The position numbers and the translations under genes are program-made. Source: Cryptomeria japonica (Eukaryota; Streptophyta; Pinopsida; Cupressales; Cupressaceae). Taken from it: a DNA stretch of 64,000 bases. Position 1 is the stretch's first letter; every line of letters begins with the position of its first letter. Location: the NCBI RefSeq assembly GCF_030272615.1, contig NC_081412.1, positions 544,904,370 through 544,968,369 on the forward strand, given 5' to 3'. The notes beneath the pieces are model-generated. The model was not told the origin of the DNA. It did not search any database and saw only the letters and a program-made list of their open reading frames with translations. This document shows positions 12,370 to 23,389 of this stretch, in pieces.

Positions 12370-15300
12370 CTATGACAAAGTGCCGGTCTTATATTTCGTT
12401 CTTTTTGGTGTTGAGATCTCTTTCTTGTCTGCATAATTAGTAAACTTTCGCAATCGGGTGGAGATGGACCTAACATGAGATGAATTTTCATTTTTGTTCA
12501 CAAATCGGTAGATCAGGCGACACAAATAGTAGACAAGGGTGAGAAATGATACACATTCTGTCAGCAAAAATATTCCCCAAAAGTCTTTGGGGCTCAATCT
12601 GTTTGATTCGACTCCTCAGACTTCACGTTGCATTTGCTTTCACTTGAACTGAACCACTCATCTCTAATTTTTTGCATATCTTTGCTTTCTGAAAGATTTA
12701 ATATAGCCTTAGAAATGTCTAAAACCAGCGGAGATCCCTTTGGAAACACCTGCACATATAATATGAATCAATCATATTGTTTGTGAATTAAACGAGTCTG
12801 CGATTACCGGAAAAATTCTAAACTTACAAATGCGTAGCCTCCCGTTTCGTACGTGGGACCAAGTTGCTAATAGTCGTTGCATCATGTTGACAAAAGCAAG
12901 TTTTGGGCAATAGTTTACCCACTAAATATGGCAGCCACCCCTCCGTTACTGGGTCCCTTCTTAAGTGCAATGGCGTACTCTTCTACAGATGAATATGGGC
13001 GAAGTACGCTTTTATTCACACCAAGCTGTTGTTCCAAATACTTGTCTATGAAAGATCCCTGTTGATACCCGATTGGCAGATTTTGGTGATAAGATATTCA
13101 AGGCTCTCAACCTTGGGTGCAATTACTCTCTCGGTAAGCATCGACGACAGGCTGGCGGTGTAACTAGACATTAACACAAAAGCTACAAAAAGCCAAATAA
13201 GGACCATTGCTTTACCCAGACCGCTTACAATCCTCTCCCCTGTGCAATAAACATAATTAATTTTAGATTTTTAAGCGATGTAAATTGCACTATAATTTGA
13301 CCATCAGTAATGAAAACACGGGGATCAAATCTGGTTACTTTGAGTCGTGAAGAGTGTGGAAACAGAAAACCTGCATATTAAAGACCAAGTAAATGAATCA
13401 GAAATAAAGAAATTGACAATTATAAATTTATAAATAAATATTTCATGAGGATTAATTATCGCATACAGAGCAAATTACGTACGAATTTTACTTGAGAAAC
13501 ATTTTCTAATTTAAATACAATTAATGGATGTCAGAATAATTTAATTTTAAATCAACTACATATAACATAAACAAATCAATTGGATATATGAATGTATTCC
13601 AGCGTGTTCTCCTCTGTGGTCACAACGAACAGTCCCAACTATTTGGGTGGTTTCTCTCTACATAGCATTTTCTTGATGTTTAAACTTAACCATCAATAAA
13701 ATGCTATAGATAGATATACAGATATTATATAAACTAATTCCCTGAATAATGGCATAGAATTAAAGTTACAGAGAAAGTGAGAAGGAAAAATATCAGATGA
13801 GTGTAAATACTTATTTCTGAGGCGTTCCTCTAAATTGCCGATTTTGTCTGTGCTCCAGACACCAAACAACAGCTCCTGTGAATATGAAAAATGCAAAAGA
13901 AGTTATCCACAGGGCTGGAGTAAAGGGGCACAGGAAGACCCATGAGTCACTTGATCGCTTGTCTGAAAGTGCTACTACCATAATTAGAACCGACTCCGTA
14001 TACGGCTGTGTGAAATCCACATACTTGCTACGATTTGCAAGCACCGTTATATCTCCCACAACAACATCGAATTTCTGTCTCGGGTTGTCACATTTTATAT
14101 CAGTGGGTCAGTTTGAAATATAGATTTACAATGCGGAAATGAAGAGAATTTCGCTTACCTGGAGATAGACCTGGTACTGGTAGACGATGTCATCATAGTA
14201 GCCCGCAGTGACATTGCCAGTTCCATAAGGTATCAATTCATAGGGCAATTTATAATCCAGTCTTTTGAGCACCAAATTGAACACTTCAATAGACAAGCCT
14301 GTAATCTCATAAATCTGCTTTTCTTCGCCTACGCTGGAATGATCTGGTTTTACTCGGATGAATTGTGTAAACCCTTGCTGCCACGACACCGCTATTTTAA
14401 GTTTTTTTCCTGGCGCAGGTTTCACCCACCCACGCGACGTCTTTCTTGATCCACCGCCCCAATGAACTAATTGTTTTGACGATATATTCAGGCTCTTTTC
14501 TGTCCACGACCCAACTACGTTATAACTATTTCCAATAACATTTATTATATCATATGAGCACTCCAAAGGTTCATCCCTTTCTCTATCTATTCGAACAGGG
14601 CCACTAAGGCCAAGAAAGCGTGTGTGAAGAATCTGATTAAGCAAATCTTCTCCACCGTCAAAAATCTTGAAATTTAAAATCTTGGTGCTGCTAGAGGTCG
14701 CTGAGAAACCACCATTAAACGATCCCTGACGCAGAAGGCGATCGATTGCATAAGCAACCGCCCATACTATATCATATGCAACTAGTGCACGGGCATTTAA
14801 GTCGAGTCTTTGTATAGTAGGATTCTGTTCTCTAAACCGCTGCTTCCATCTTTTAGCAAATTCATTCATTCTTGGCTGGTCAGTTTGTCGGAGTGTTCTT
14901 CTGATTCCCAACAAACCATTCATAGAAAGGAGAGAAGTAGCATTCGACCAGTCCAATAGGTTGGCACATGCATCGGTAATGATCCATACATACTCACTGC
15001 CTATCATTCCTAATATGGAGGCCTCGGAAAATAGCATTAGAGCTAAATCAACATGCATATGCACGATGAATACTCGTAACTCCAGCCCCATCAGCTCATC
15101 CTCAAGAAGCTTTCTCATTGAAGAGATGTTGGCCTGGGGAAGCACTGCAACTTTCAAAACAATTTTTGCCTCCACATCTCGCAAGGCATCGTTTATTGCA
15201 GGGATAGCCCCCTGTCCCCATATCATCATACACAAGTGCCACATCCCTCCATCTATACTCCTCTATCAGCTTTGCTATTGCCCTCATTTGAATTTATTAA

Positions 15301-15915
15301 ATGGATACTGTACGAATGAAGTAAGGGCATCGATGCATGGAAAGAGAGGGATTCGTTGCACCAAATGTCACAATTGGAACATGCGCTGCAACGCCCAAAT
15401 GCTCAACGAACCCACCAGGGATGTCTGTGGGCCGACTATGCTTACACATCCTTTTCTTATCAGTTCCAATGCTGCAATAGTCATTGCACAAAAACTCACT
15501 ACTATTCTGTTTTATTCCAGTAAAACATGAAGACAAAATGAGAGCAATAGTAAACAGATAAATTCTGTTAAGTGGAGGTTTTGTTACCTGCAGAAGCACT
15601 TGTGAGTGAATCTTGTTTGGAGTCTCGGATATGAATGTTGAGGATCGTGCCATTCAGAACGCTGGTATTTCTGTTTACGTCTTCAACCGCCAATTCAATA
15701 GCAGTTTTAGCTATTTTTCCATTAGTTGTGTCTAACGCGATTATAGCACCTATATTTATTGATGAGCCATTCATTTCTTCGGAGGAAGCCGCGCATAATA
15801 AAAGAGCTCCCAACGCAATCTGCATTGCAACTTCATACCCACAATTGGCTCTGCTAGCCATACTTACACTCTTCTGGTGAGGTAATTTGCATAATCGAAC
15901 ACTAAATCGCTTCAT
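12370..15915 (-). pseudogene. Glutamate receptor-like channel pseudogene
   Basis: Second GLR copy with the same exon plan as the one at 1-3399: exons 15588-15915, 14159-15471, 13794-14074, 13339-13370 (32 nt), 12828-13239 and 12370-12749. The start is ATG at 15915 or the in-frame ATG at 15861, followed by a hydrophobic signal peptide ending near LLLCAASS. Disabling changes in 5'-to-3' order: a 4-bp deletion in exon 2 after VGPQTS; two adjacent TAA codons at about 15294-15299; one extra C in the run at 15208-15212 (+ strand); a 6-bp repeat giving VYQYQVY at the end of exon 2; CAA-to-TAA in exon 3 (PQK then stop); the exon 3 donor GT changed to AT at 13792-13793; a 1-bp deletion and further stops in exon 5; a 1-bp deletion and early stop in exon 6; and a premature TAG at the end. 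It can make no channel. Confidence 0.93.
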
Positions 15916-16152
15916 TGATATGTTAACTTATTTGCTGTGATGGCAGGAAGAGTTTTGACTGATTCGATTACGCGGGATCTTCACGTTGCCGACAATACCA
16001 ACAATAGATGATGACGTTAGTCATAAATTTTTTACTTTTTGATTCAGACAATCCTTACGAATTTGGGCAATATGGGAATCTTCTTACAATTTGCATCCAG
16101 CATAAAGAAAGAATTGAGACTGGGGTTCATTGGAGGCAAGGTCTATGCAGCA

Positions 16153-16258
16153 CTCATATTGTATCATTTATCATATTTAATAATTAATTAAAAAATAAAC
16201 ATTTCTTATATTTTAATTATTAATTAAGTAAAAAACATGGTCAATGATACAATATGAG
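16153..16258. mobile_element. Short foldback element (MITE-like), 106 bp
   Basis: A perfect 16-bp terminal inverted repeat, CTCATATTGTATCATT at 16153-16168 and its complement at 16243-16258. The AT-rich interior also folds on itself (TAATAATTAATTAA against TTAATTATTAATTA). No clear target duplication was seen and it encodes nothing. Confidence 0.6.
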
Positions 16259-16429
16259 GCTTCCTAAAAAATAGTTAGAATTGTTAGAATTGTTGAGAAT
16301 TTTTAGAAATTTTTTTAAGTTAATGGTCTGATTAATTTTGTAGTGTAGTTCAACTTAAAAATTTTAACTCCAAAATTTAAGAAAGCTGAATATCTGTGTA
16401 TGTGCATAATAAAAACAAGTAAAAATATT

Positions 16430-16697
16430 TTATTTCCTTTCAAAACTATTTTTTAATAGAAATTAAACGTAGACATCCCTAAGCTAGTGGGGCAATTTCT
16501 AGCCCCACCCCTTTTTCACCAACTCAAATTTGCATGCCTAAAAAAGTAGGGGTTTCTATTTTATTTATTTCCCTTCAAAACTATTTTTTAATAGAAATTA
16601 AACTTAAATATCCCTAAGCTGGTGGGGCAATTTCTAGCCCCACCCCTTTTTCAACAACTCAAATTTGTATGGCTCAAAAGTAGGGGTTTCTATTTTA
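16430..16697. repeat. Direct tandem duplication, about 135 bp, two copies
   Basis: Both copies share TTCAAAACTATTTTTTAATA, AAATATCCCTAAGCT-like text and TGGGGCAATTTCTAGCCCCA. The last is a short inverted repeat able to form a hairpin. The copies differ by a few substitutions. Confidence 0.85.
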
Positions 16698-18667
16698 TTA
16701 GAAAAGATCCCAAATAATCCCAACACAATTTCTTTCTTAAAAGTAGAATTTAAGCCCCTTCACGAAACCCTTGCCTAAGGATTCCAAAATTTGTAGAGAT
16801 TGAAACTATAAAGGTCTCGGAACTATTTACAATTCTAGAAAGTCAAAGCACATGCCTAGACTATGAACAAGAAGTCAATGCGGAAAAGTTTCAGTTTTAA
16901 ATGTTGAGCATAACTAGTTGTGAGAAACTTCTACTATTAAATGTTTTGTTGGACAAAAAGAAACAGAGATCATTAATGCCAATAGAGACCATTAAATATT
17001 TTAGTTTCCTCGCAGATTCCCAAAGAGTTTTACTTATAGATGACGGATGAGGTGTGGGTTTGTCCTTTTGTTAGTCATGCGTGTAATGCCCCACCTAGAA
17101 CCCTAAAGGAAAACAACACAACTAGGCAACTAAAGGGTGAAACATTTTTTTTTGAAAGATTAAGTGCATTAATTATAACAATTGCACGTTTCACAACACA
17201 ACGGAAGTCTAACACATGATTTCCTAAGGGTTACCAACGAAGATTAATTCATAGATTATATTAACACCATGGTTAATCCAATTGTCAATTTAATTAAGTA
17301 AATTAAATGCTTAAGATTAAAACTACAAATACATCTAAATTCCATAATGAAAGAATCAAAGTATTTCAAAGCATCTATTTATCCATAAACCATTTATACA
17401 AAAGATCAAAGTAACTGAATCAACATACATTCCACTAAAATAATATTACAATATCCATAATTACATGGCTTCCAAAAATACCATGGATTACAAAGTTACA
17501 ATATTAAGGTTACATAAAAATCTGATACAATGACCACAAGGTCTCAACTGAACAAAGATCACGAACATGAGCTGGTAGATGAACCACGAACCAAGAAACA
17601 CCAGCGAAGCCTTTCCTCGCTTGAAGATACAATCCAGAACATCTAATGGAAAGTGGCACTACCACTTGACCATGTGATCCCAAAATGGAACCACCCCACC
17701 GTGCTAGGAGATAGTAGAAAACCCTCAAGCAAGCAAAATAAGACAAGTACAAAAGAACTACAAGACTCCGCAAAACATCCATGTGACTCAACTCACAAAC
17801 ACTAGTGACTCTAAGGAGAGAGTGTCATTGCATGGCTTATGGTGGTTACCATGGTAGGCCTCCATAGGTCCCGGCCCCCATCTTGGGTTATCCCGGTAAC
17901 CTCTCCCGAACCTCCGGCTCCATCTAAGTCTCATGTGGACCCTACCAATCCTTTCGTGAAGACAAGGTGGTAAGTTTGCCATTCCAGGCCTTCTCACAAC
18001 ATTATGAGCCCTGTACTAGCACTCATCTATGCACAAGGTACATTATCTTAATTAATATTTAATCTACCCACCCCCTAATCAATTATTAGGCTATCACTTT
18101 TTAATTGACTTTTGACGGGTTATCCTGCCATCCACTTCGGGCGCGACCCTCGCTCGAAAGCCACTCTCTCTCATAGGACACTAATAGGAAAGGTCTCTCT
18201 ACGAGAACTCTATGGCAAAATAGACAACCATAACTAATCCTGACAAACCACAGGTGAAGGATACACAATCACTAACCCAGGATTGACCATTTGGAACAAA
18301 ACACACAATGGCTCATATCAACAAGGCTACACAACAACACCTGACCAAGGAGATATAATAACATATGACACAATGACAACTCAACCGGAATTACAACGAA
18401 ATTAAGCTTGACTACAAACACCATTTACACAAGATCCTAATATAGGCAATCTTTTCTTTAAACAACCAATAACATAAATAACTTGCAATTAAAGATTTTC
18501 CATAAAATAAGAAAATACAACTATATTAATACAAGGAAATCAATGTTGTCATTTGTCTAATAAGGTTAAATAAACTGACAATAAAATTAATCTCCTAATA
18601 TATTTCCAAGTATAAATATAGAATCTAAAATTATAAACTTTTCCGGAAATAACCAAACTCTAAATTA

Positions 18668-18722
<55 letters not shown>
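16698..18722. other. Unassigned non-coding region left of the CACTA element
   Basis: No gene is supported. From 17082 (TGTAATGCCCCACCTAG) the sequence has the look of a gypsy-type LTR: it starts with TG and is GC-richer with no reading frame. Its right half may continue after the CACTA insertion at 33309. It ends in a TA repeat (18670-18718). Confidence 0.3.
18670..18718. repeat. (TA)n microsatellite at CACTA insertion site
   Basis: About 23-24 TA units lie immediately left of the CACTA terminus at 18723. The right flank of the element (33309 onward) is also TA-rich, so the transposon landed in or beside a TA tract. Confidence 0.95.
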
Positions 18723-18750
18723 CACTAGTACATTCGGAGCTGATTTCTGA
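18723..18750 (+). repeat. CACTA left terminal inverted repeat
   Basis: Starts CACTAGTACATTCGGA and ends GATTTCTGAC; 23 of 28 positions match the complement of the right end. Confidence 0.9.
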
Positions 18751-18974
18751 CGGCAGTTTGTCAGATTTACAACGAATTTTAGTCGAAGTCGATGATATCC
18801 ACCGTCGAAAACTCAGCATCAGATTGGTTGACGATACCATGCCCATCGGAAATTTGACAACCAATGGACTCTGTCGACGATCAAAGAAGTCGTCAGTCAA
18901 AAGCTTGGTATTCGTCATAATTCCAACGATGATAATTTTTATCAAAAAAAAAAATTATTATCACCGATTATGCA

Positions 18975-19575
18975 TTTTCATTGAAAGAATAATATCGATC
19001 AGACAAAAGGAAGCTACATCGATAAAAAGATATCGATGAGACCCAGCGATGTCTCATCAATATAAAAGAGCCATCGAAGGAAGGAAACGCTGATGAATTG
19101 CAGAAAGGACTTCACCGAAGATAATAAATTCATCCACAAAAGATATCGAAGAAAGAAGAGAGGGTCTTCATCAACAGGAAAAGTTCTCGAGGAAATAATA
19201 CTATCGGTGCAACATAAAAAGGATCCACCGAAAGGAGCGTTTTCATCAAAAGAATAATATCAATCAGAAAAAAGGATGCTACATTGATAAAATATATTGA
19301 TGAGACCGAGTGATGTCTCATCGATATAAAAGAGGAATCAAAGGAAGGAAACACCGATGAATTCCAGAAAGGACTCACCGAAGATAATAACTTCATCAAC
19401 AAAAGATATCAAAGAAAGCAGAGAGGATCTTCATCGACGGGAAAAGTTCTCAAGGAAATAATACTATTGATGCAACATAAAAAAGTCCCACCGAAAGGAG
19501 CGTTTTCATCGAAAGAATAATATCGATCAGATAAAAGGAAGCCACATCGATAAAAGATATCGACGAGGATATAGG
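18975..19575. repeat. Subterminal tandem repeat of the CACTA element, about 264 bp unit
   Basis: Units begin at 18975, 19240 and 19503 with TTTTCATNGAAAGAATAATA, giving periods of 265 and 263 bp and about 2.3 copies. The unit and the sequence on to about 19970 are full of short ATCGATG, CATCGA and CACCGA motifs in both orientations. In En/Spm elements, subterminal short repeats bind the TnpA protein. That these motifs do so here is inference. Confidence 0.8.
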
Positions 19576-20226
19576 TTTCGAGGAGGTTAAAAGGCATGTT
19601 CGCAATATGCGTGGTTTTGCCGGTGTAACTTTATCATTGAAGATCGATAAGGGAAAATAAAGAAAAGCTTCGGTGAGATAATAGTCTCATTCATCGACGG
19701 GGCATAGTGATATCGATGAAAAAAGTATTTCGATGGAAAAATAAAGGAGGACACCAAAACCCAAGGTTTCTTTGACATAAGACCCAATGGATATCAGATA
19801 TGTTTCGATGAGGAGACAACCATACTGACCGAATATAGTATTTTGATGAAGGGAAAAAATACTTGATCGAAGTAATATTCGAAACAAAAGTATTGTCGAT
19901 AGAAACAAAGAGATCGATGGACTAAAGAAACAAATGATCGAAAGATATCCTCATCGAAATGATTATTGATTGTGGTGAAAATTAGAAACAAATCCCACGA
20001 AAGGTCACATCACCATTAAATTCGAACGTGTGCCCGAGTGACCATCATCCAAAATGGCCATTACTAAATAATTAAATATGCCATAAGTAGTGGATCAACA
20101 TCAAAGGACACAACATTAAGGAATTCACAGGCAATGAACTGAAAGCAGGAATTGGGTGAATTCACAGATAAAGCTTAGTAATTCCAAGTAAGTTGTTTGC
20201 ACACAGACCTCTTTTTTAAAATTCAA

Positions 20227-23200
20227 ATGGAATCATCATCTAAAACTAATAAGACTAGAAAGGGAAAAGAACCTATTGCTGCAGAAGAAAAACCTAAAAG
20301 ATAGAAAAGGGAAGGGCATTCTTTGGCCCAGGACCTGATTGACCAGTGCCCATCATCCTGTTTGAGGTCCAAGAATATTAGAGCTGATGAGAAAGGCCTA
20401 GAGGACCAGTTTGAGGATCTTGGAGACATATGGACAGAATTGAGAGGGTATGAATTATTCATATATGGGTATAACAAAAGAGTTGCCCCTCAACCTATCA
20501 ATAATTTATGGCGATTGAACTTAGGAAGGTTAGTTGTGGCTAATGTATTCGTGAATGTGGAGCTCATGAAGGCATTGGCAAACAATTATGACCCTAAAAC
20601 CAAGACCATATATAACTACATGGGTGAGCCAATTCTTGCAATCAGAAAGGAGGTTATTGACACCATGTTCAAGTTGGATTGGGGATTTGAAGAATTGATT
20701 GACCTCAAGAAGTTAACAAGTGAATATTTTAACCTAGAGCACATTTACAAAACATGGAGACTCCTTATACATAGACCTAGGAATGCAAGGTCCTTAGTGC
20801 CACTAGGTCAAGATGAAAAAGCTCCCTATGATGTCAACTCTTTCCATCCATATTTCAAGTATACCTATTACTATGTTGCCCAAGTGCTAGGGATAAAAGC
20901 CCATCCTTTGATAGATATTGCAGCCATGGTCATTTGTGTCGATTTGTAGTCTAAGGACCCCCGCTTCTTTGATTTTTCTACTTATTTGGTTGAGGTTTTG
21001 AATCATGGGTTAGAAAAGTTAAAGGGGGATGTCATTAATGTTCATTTCAAGTATTATTCCTTACCTATGCATATGCTATTGTATGTGGGCCAAGATGAAG
21101 GGTTATGGCCAAAAGAGTTATGTGTCAAGACATATGACAATGTTGGGATGAGAAAACTAGTGCAACTATGGGTTTCTTCATGGGACCAGAGGTATGTGAA
21201 TAATCAATATTGGCATTTTGAGGAGTTCTCTATCAAGCCATTATATAGACTATTGGGATGCCTGTGCGATCATGCCCTTGCACCAAAGGTTCAAATATTC
21301 CTAGGACCAAAAGATTTCGTTGAAGATCACTCAATTGAACACAATTGGGGAGATTGGTATTGTATTCTAGACTGCACACAAGTCAGGGTATACGGGTTCA
21401 AATGGAGACCATACTTACTATCACTTACAATCCCTAATAGAGTGGCTTGTCTAGAAATTGTTAGGCAACTATCAATAGTGAGCACAAAATATCTGACAAG
21501 CCATGTGAAACAATCAATTGTACCTAGGTTGTTAGTATTTTCAGATTTTATTGTGAAAAGTTCAAAGAGTTATGGCCTACTGCAGACAAAATTGGATTAT
21601 TATGGCATGGCTATGGGGGATCCAAGGCCCAATTTTTATCCTGAAGGATACATAAGGATAGCCTGATCATCACAAAAGTTGAAGGCTGGAGAGCATAAAT
21701 CTTACCTACCAGATGACCTCATTAAGAACATTGGCAGAGAAGAGGCCAGAGTGAAGCGAATAAAGTTTGAGAAAGTAATGTAGGCTTATAAATGGAAGCT
21801 TTTTAGAAGGAAAATGGATGAGAACGTGCTACAAAAGATTAAAGACCCCTTGGAGTTGGCCAACAAACTTATGGAGCATGAATTGGAAATACTTGAGGGA
21901 GTCCCGCCTCATGTTTTTAGGGATTACATTGATACTATTAGGGATACAGAGCCTTTGGCTCATATGTCTCCTGCTTCCACATCTGGCATCATTTCATTCA
22001 CTCCTCGAGAGGATTACCCCCCAGGTTATGCAGAGGATACACCAATAGACTTGGCAATAGGAAAACTGAATGTCCGAGAAGTGGCTGACATCAGATTCCT
22101 GGAGCATGAGGATTTCATTGTTGTTAGTGACTTTATTACTTCCAAGGAGTTCACCGCATTCCTCTATCAACATAAAGGATCTCAAATTAGGAATAACATG
22201 AGAAATAGTGAAGAAGAGCAACAACTTCAAAAGTTACAAGAGGAGATGGATCTTGTGATGAGAGAAATGACACCTAAGAAGGGAAAGACAATTGCTTAAA
22301 GAAGCTAGTGTGCAATTATACTCTAGATGGGACATGAACTCTGCCTTGTTGTTTGATGGATTCCTCAAGAAATAGGATCCAAGTAAGCAAATGATGCCAA
22401 AAGAGATTGATAAACTCTTTAGAGGATCAAGATATGATCTAGATTAGAAGGCTCTTCTACAGTGGGCTATCTATCCCAAAGATAAAAGACCTATATTGGT
22501 TGATACAAAAGAAGCTTTTGGACATTTGATGGTGCAGCAGGTTGGAGAGACTCACCCTAGAACAAGTGGAAGACTAAATTTGGATGTCGCTAAACTGAAC
22601 CAAGATCAGATAGAGTTTCTGGTCCTAGAAAATTCTACATACAAAAGCTTATATGAGAAAACCGATGAAGAAAAATAGAGGCTGCAAGCAAGGTTGCTTA
22701 AGATTGATACAGGTACCAGTCAAACAAGGATGACATACTGTGTTGATAGAGATGCCATGGATTCCTCGACAGATGCTATCTATTGGAGGAACAGGGCCGA
22801 AAGGACATCTCGACAAGTAGAAAAGGTACAACAAAAGATGGATAAGTTGATTTTGGAGATCATTGAACATAGGTTCAGAAGTATGACACAAGTTGCAGAA
22901 ATCTATTGGAAAACATACACTACAATAGTCAGAGCTTTGAAAGAGCATGAAAGGCTCAGGTCTCAATTGGAAGACATGATGAATGACAACAGTCTGATTA
23001 ATCTAGGTGAGAAAATTGAAGCCGAGGCTTACTTGAAGTCACATGATGAATTGGCAAATCAATTAAGGAAAGAGCTTCAAAGGCTGGATGATGGGAATAC
23101 CCCTAGGGTGCCCTCTTTTTACAATAATGGTGAGTTAGTATCATTCAAATAGTGGAAACAAGAGTTCATTGATGAGAAGAATCAAGCAGTAGCAGAGTTG

Positions 23201-23357
23201 GATCAGGACAAAGAATTGTCACTTTGTGTTAACCATATTCTATCCAATCATTTCCAGATAGAAAGCGACATGAGGACACTAAACAATGATGTTCTAATGT
23301 ATAAAGATGATAAGTACATTCAACACATAGGAATGCTGAACTTGTTTATCTTCTAGT
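20227..23357 (+). pseudogene. Long uncharacterised transposon-associated protein, interrupted
   Basis: I do not recognise this protein. The ATG at 20227 opens a frame that runs in one phase to about 22276, shifts once, and continues in the next phase to about 23355, roughly 1040 codons. Interruptions are TAG at 20302, 20947, 21781, 22373, 22445, 22676 and 23150 and one TGA at 21664. The N-terminus is Lys/Ser-rich. The middle is a globular, aromatic-rich domain (LVVANVFVNVELMKAL, NYDPKTKTIYNYMGEPILAI, WGFEELIDL). The C-terminal third (from about 22180) is charged and probably coiled coil (EEEQQLQKLQEEMDLVMREM; VEKVQQKMDKLILEIIEH). It is convergent with the transposase. It may be a second CACTA protein, a captured gene or a nested element's ORF. 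It shares nothing recognisable with TnpA, Tnp2 or reverse transcriptase. Confidence 0.6.
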
Positions 23358-23389
23358 TTGTTAACAAAAATGCTAATTAATAGTTATGT

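Noticed and set aside
20227-23357. A genuine TAG-recoded gene
   Set aside because: CHG-type C-to-T decay explains the TAGs more simply: the CWC22 and PPR copies nearby show TAG at known glutamine positions, and there is also a frameshift and a TGA.
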